Below are positions 5,656 through 7,127 of a stretch of DNA of 7,127 nt, piece after piece. The DNA is from JAMXLO01 sp046732975 (GTDB lineage Bacteria > Pseudomonadota > Alphaproteobacteria > Acetobacterales > Acetobacteraceae): contig JBKPOG010000096.1 of the NCBI GenBank assembly GCA_046732975.1, positions 1 to 7,127 of the forward strand. Reading direction: 5' to 3'. A model generated the notes under the pieces. It searched no databases, was not told the DNA's origin, and saw only the letters and a list, made by a program, of their open reading frames with translations. The position numbers and the translations under genes were made by a program. Numbering within the stretch: the first letter of the stretch is position 1; every line of letters begins with the position of its first letter.

Positions 5656-5859
5656 TTGTCACCACTCTCGATCGCCGCTTTCTCGGCAGGCATTGCGCCG
5701 GCGAGCGGAGTTTCCGGCAATGTGCTCCCCGCGCGCTCGGTTTCGGCGCCGTCGTCACAGTCAGGCGCTCAGCCAGCGCCGGCTGGCATCGCGCCGCCGA
5801 TCCGTGACGTGCCGAACCGGGTGTTGCCGCGCGGATCGCTGCTCGACCTCTCCATATGA
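5653..5859 (+). CDS. Small Pro/Ser/Ala-rich ORF of unknown function
   Basis: A 68-residue ORF beginning MLSPLSIAAFSAGIAPASG, a weakly hydrophobic stretch that could be a poor export signal, followed by a Pro/Ala/Ser-rich middle and a distinctive end, VLPRGSLLDLSI. The same overall style (short hydrophobic N-terminus, Pro-rich body, hydrophobic last residues) is seen in the protein at 6495-6797. No ribosome site is visible before ATG 5653, which lies inside the hairpin arm; an in-frame TTG at 5623 would add ten residues. No domain is recognised. It may be a lineage-specific secreted protein or a chance ORF in GC-rich DNA. Confidence 0.35.
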   Translation: MLSPLSIAAFSAGIAPASGVSGNVLPARSVSAPSSQSGAQPAPAGIAPPIRDVPNRVLPRGSLLDLSI

Positions 5860-5937
5860 TTCGCGCCGTAGCGCCCTGGTAGCATTCACTTTCGGTTGGG
5901 GATTGATCCGCTGCGGTGAAAGCGCCACGTTGCGGGC

Positions 5938-6498
5938 ATGCCGGACTTTGTTCGCCGGATTCCTAGTGGCGACAACCGCGAGCGGCTGGTCTGCGCGGAT
6001 TGCGGTCACATTGCCTATGAGAATCCCAAAGTTGTGGTTGGATCCGTGGTGGTGGCGAACGGTTCCGTCTTGATGTGCCGACGCGCCATTGAGCCGCGAC
6101 GGGGCTTCTGGACGTTGCCGGCTGGCTATCTTGAACACGGCGAGACCCTTGAAGAGGGTGCCGCCCGCGAGGCCTGGGAAGAAGCCCAAGCCGACATCGT
6201 GCTCGATGGCATACTCGGGGTGTTCACCATCAGCCGCATCGGCCAGGTTCAGGTGATATTTCGCGGGCGCTTCGCCGCCGAGCCCCGCTTTGCGGCGGGC
6301 GAAGAGAGCCTGGAGGTTGCTCTGTTTGCGCCTGAGCGGATCCCGCGTCAGCAGATCGCCTTTCCCTCGGTCATTTGGGCTCTCGATGCGTGGCAGAAGG
6401 TAGGATCAGGGGCTCTCGGCGCACCCACCGGCAATCCGCCGGACGACCTTCGCGGCGTCGAATCGCGCCTGCCGAGCAGTCCCAGCAGGGTGTCATGA
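5938..6498 (+). CDS. Nudix hydrolase with N-terminal CxxC element
   Basis: A 186-residue pyrophosphohydrolase of the ADP-ribose/NADH pyrophosphatase-like group (COG1051 style). Residues 1-34 hold RERLVCADCGHIAYENPKVV, a half zinc ribbon: Cys19 and Cys22 are present but the other Cys pair of full ribbons is missing. The Nudix box lies at 63-85: Gly63, Glu69, Arg77, Glu78, Glu81, Glu82 all fit GX5EX7REUXEEXGU, with Gln84 where Gly is usual, and the preceding GFWTLPAGYLEHGE is characteristic. The metal-binding glutamates are intact, so hydrolysis of an NDP-X substrate is likely; which one is unknown. After about residue 150 the tail is low in complexity. The ATG at 5938 gives the MPDFVRRIP start usual in this family; the ribosome site is weak. 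TGA overlaps the next gene's ATG. Confidence 0.92.
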   Translation: MPDFVRRIPSGDNRERLVCADCGHIAYENPKVVVGSVVVANGSVLMCRRAIEPRRGFWTLPAGYLEHGETLEEGAAREAWEEAQADIVLDGILGVFTISRIGQVQVIFRGRFAAEPRFAAGEESLEVALFAPERIPRQQIAFPSVIWALDAWQKVGSGALGAPTGNPPDDLRGVESRLPSSPSRVS

Positions 6499-6797
6499 TC
6501 CGTCTCGCCTGCGCGGGCCTTGCGCTCGTTTCCATCGCCGCCGCGGCCGCCCCGTTGCCGCTACCGCCAATCCCACCAGCCCATCCGCCGCGCGAGCAAC
6601 TCGCTCCGACGCCAGACCGAACGGCACAAGCGCCGTTTGTGCCCCCTAACGATGGAGTGCGGGTCCGGCCGCAGGACTTCCGGGCGCAACTCCTTACCCA
6701 GGGACTTGGCTATACCCCTGGATCCCAGTTTCAGAACAACGAAGACAGGCGTCCGATCCAGACCCCCGGACTTAGTTTGCAGGTGCCTCTGCAGTAG
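6495..6797 (+). CDS. Secreted proline-rich small protein, unknown function
   Basis: A 100-residue protein starting at ATG 6495, which overlaps the Nudix stop as ATGA, with AGGG five bases upstream. The N-terminus, MIRLACAGLALVSIAAAAA, is a clear signal peptide likely cut near residue 19. The mature part opens with PLPLPPIPPAHPP and ends with a conserved-looking RRPIQTPGLSLQVPLQ; in between lie FVPPNDGVRVRPQDF and GYTPGSQFQNNEDRR. No known domain, no Cys in the mature part. Overlap with the Nudix gene implies co-translation, but a cytosolic hydrolase and an exported small protein have no obvious joint job. An upstream in-frame extension from 6375 is a shadow of the Nudix gene. Confidence 0.7.
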   Translation: MIRLACAGLALVSIAAAAAPLPLPPIPPAHPPREQLAPTPDRTAQAPFVPPNDGVRVRPQDFRAQLLTQGLGYTPGSQFQNNEDRRPIQTPGLSLQVPLQ

Positions 6798-6803
6798 AAT
6801 CGA

Positions 6804-6845
6804 CTGATCCAAATCAATTCGACGGTCGCGCCTGCGGTGTATACG
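6804..6845 (+). promoter_or_regulatory. FNR/FixK-type box and class II promoter of the universal stress gene
   Basis: CTGAT-CCAA-ATCAA (6804-6817) differs in one base from the FNR/FixK consensus TTGAT-N4-ATCAA. A -10-like TATACG sits at 6840-6845. A start at 6852 puts the hexamer at -12 to -7 and the box centre at exactly -41.5, the class II activation geometry. No good -35 is needed or seen. A Shine-Dalgarno AGGGAGG follows at 6864-6870, nine bases before ATG 6880. Confidence 0.7.
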
Positions 6846-6879
6846 GCGATCCGACCGTCACGCAGGGAGGATTCCGTCA

Positions 6880-7127
6880 ATGGCTCTCAAGGATCTGCTG
6901 GTCTATGTGGATGCCACGTCCCGCAGCGCCGCGCGCGTGGAATTGGCGGCGCGCCTTGCAATCCAGCACAATGCTCATCTTACGGGGCTGAATGTCATCG
7001 ACATTCCGTCGGCCAATTACTTCTATGGCGCTGCCATGCCGTTCGTGCCCACCAATCCGGAGGAGATCGTCGAGCGGATCCGCGCTGAAGCGGTCGAAGC
7101 TGCCAAGCCAGTCGAGGCCGCGTTCCG
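6880..7127 (+). CDS. Universal stress protein, UspA family (N-terminal 82 residues; 3' end outside window)
   Basis: Begins MALKDLLVYVDATSRSAAR, the first strand and loop of the UspA alpha/beta fold, followed by the first helix (VELAARLAIQHNAH) and LTGLNVIDI, the second strand. The segment FYGAAMPFVPTNPEEIVERI then leads into a helix before the window ends two bases into codon 83. Usp proteins bind ATP or act as stress-survival factors in the cytosol. The GX2GX9G(S/T) nucleotide motif would lie downstream and cannot be checked, nor whether there are one or two Usp domains. The start is fixed by AGGGAGG at 6864-6870. The upstream FNR/FixK-like promoter suggests induction when oxygen is low, a known pattern for usp genes in several proteobacteria. 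Confidence 0.88.
   Translation, partial: MALKDLLVYVDATSRSAARVELAARLAIQHNAHLTGLNVIDIPSANYFYGAAMPFVPTNPEEIVERIRAEAVEAAKPVEAAF

Noticed and set aside
5761..6189. 142-codon - strand ORF opposite the Nudix start
   Set aside because: Antisense to the Nudix box region; no domain or ribosome site supports it.
6375..6494. Upstream extension of the secreted protein from 6375
   Set aside because: It would translate the Nudix coding region out of frame and bury the signal peptide; ATG 6495 has AGGG and a clean signal sequence.
2..7127. Insertion sequences, tRNA/rRNA genes or CRISPR array
   Set aside because: No transposase motif, terminal inverted repeats with target duplication, tRNA cloverleaf or regularly spaced repeat was seen despite the gene debris at 802-2482.

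Overview
The window is GC-rich bacterial DNA. Its protein set points to an alphaproteobacterium: a monomeric NADP-isocitrate dehydrogenase, a CxxC-bearing Nudix hydrolase, Pro-rich secreted proteins ending in a TPGLSLQVPL-type tail, and a UspA protein. The styles recall Rhodospirillales/Acetobacteraceae or sphingomonads, but the order cannot be fixed from the sequence alone.

Layout. (1) 2-598, + strand: C-terminal 198 residues of a monomeric NADP-dependent isocitrate dehydrogenase (IDH), entering from the left edge. (2) 599-801: non-coding gap with a bulged hairpin, between convergent genes. (3) 802-2482, - strand: a cluster of toxin-antitoxin genes and gene debris. In the direction of transcription this is the first ~60 codons of a different, dimeric-type IDH gene carrying compensating indels (2237-2482), an intact vapB-vapC pair with a readable promoter/operator (2221 down to 1507), and a second, damaged antitoxin/PIN-toxin pair (1386 down to 802). 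(4) 2636-5611, + strand: a 991-residue membrane hybrid sensor kinase with Cache-like sensor, PAS, HisKA, HATPase, receiver and HPt parts; its leader carries three alternating copies of a 7-mer. (5) 5653-6797, + strand: a small Pro-rich ORF, a Nudix hydrolase, and a 100-residue secreted Pro-rich protein whose start overlaps the Nudix stop (ATGA). (6) 6804-7127, + strand: a universal stress protein, cut by the right edge, behind what reads as a textbook class II FNR/FixK-type promoter.

How it fits together. The most striking feature is an apparently working monomeric IDH less than 2 kb from the corpse of the evolutionarily unrelated-in-length dimeric IDH, with toxin-antitoxin genes between them. 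This suggests non-orthologous replacement of a TCA-cycle gene and later accumulation of toxin-antitoxin modules, though one window cannot prove it. The kinase contains all phosphorelay modules but has no response-regulator gene next to it. The right end suggests an oxygen-limitation stress response.
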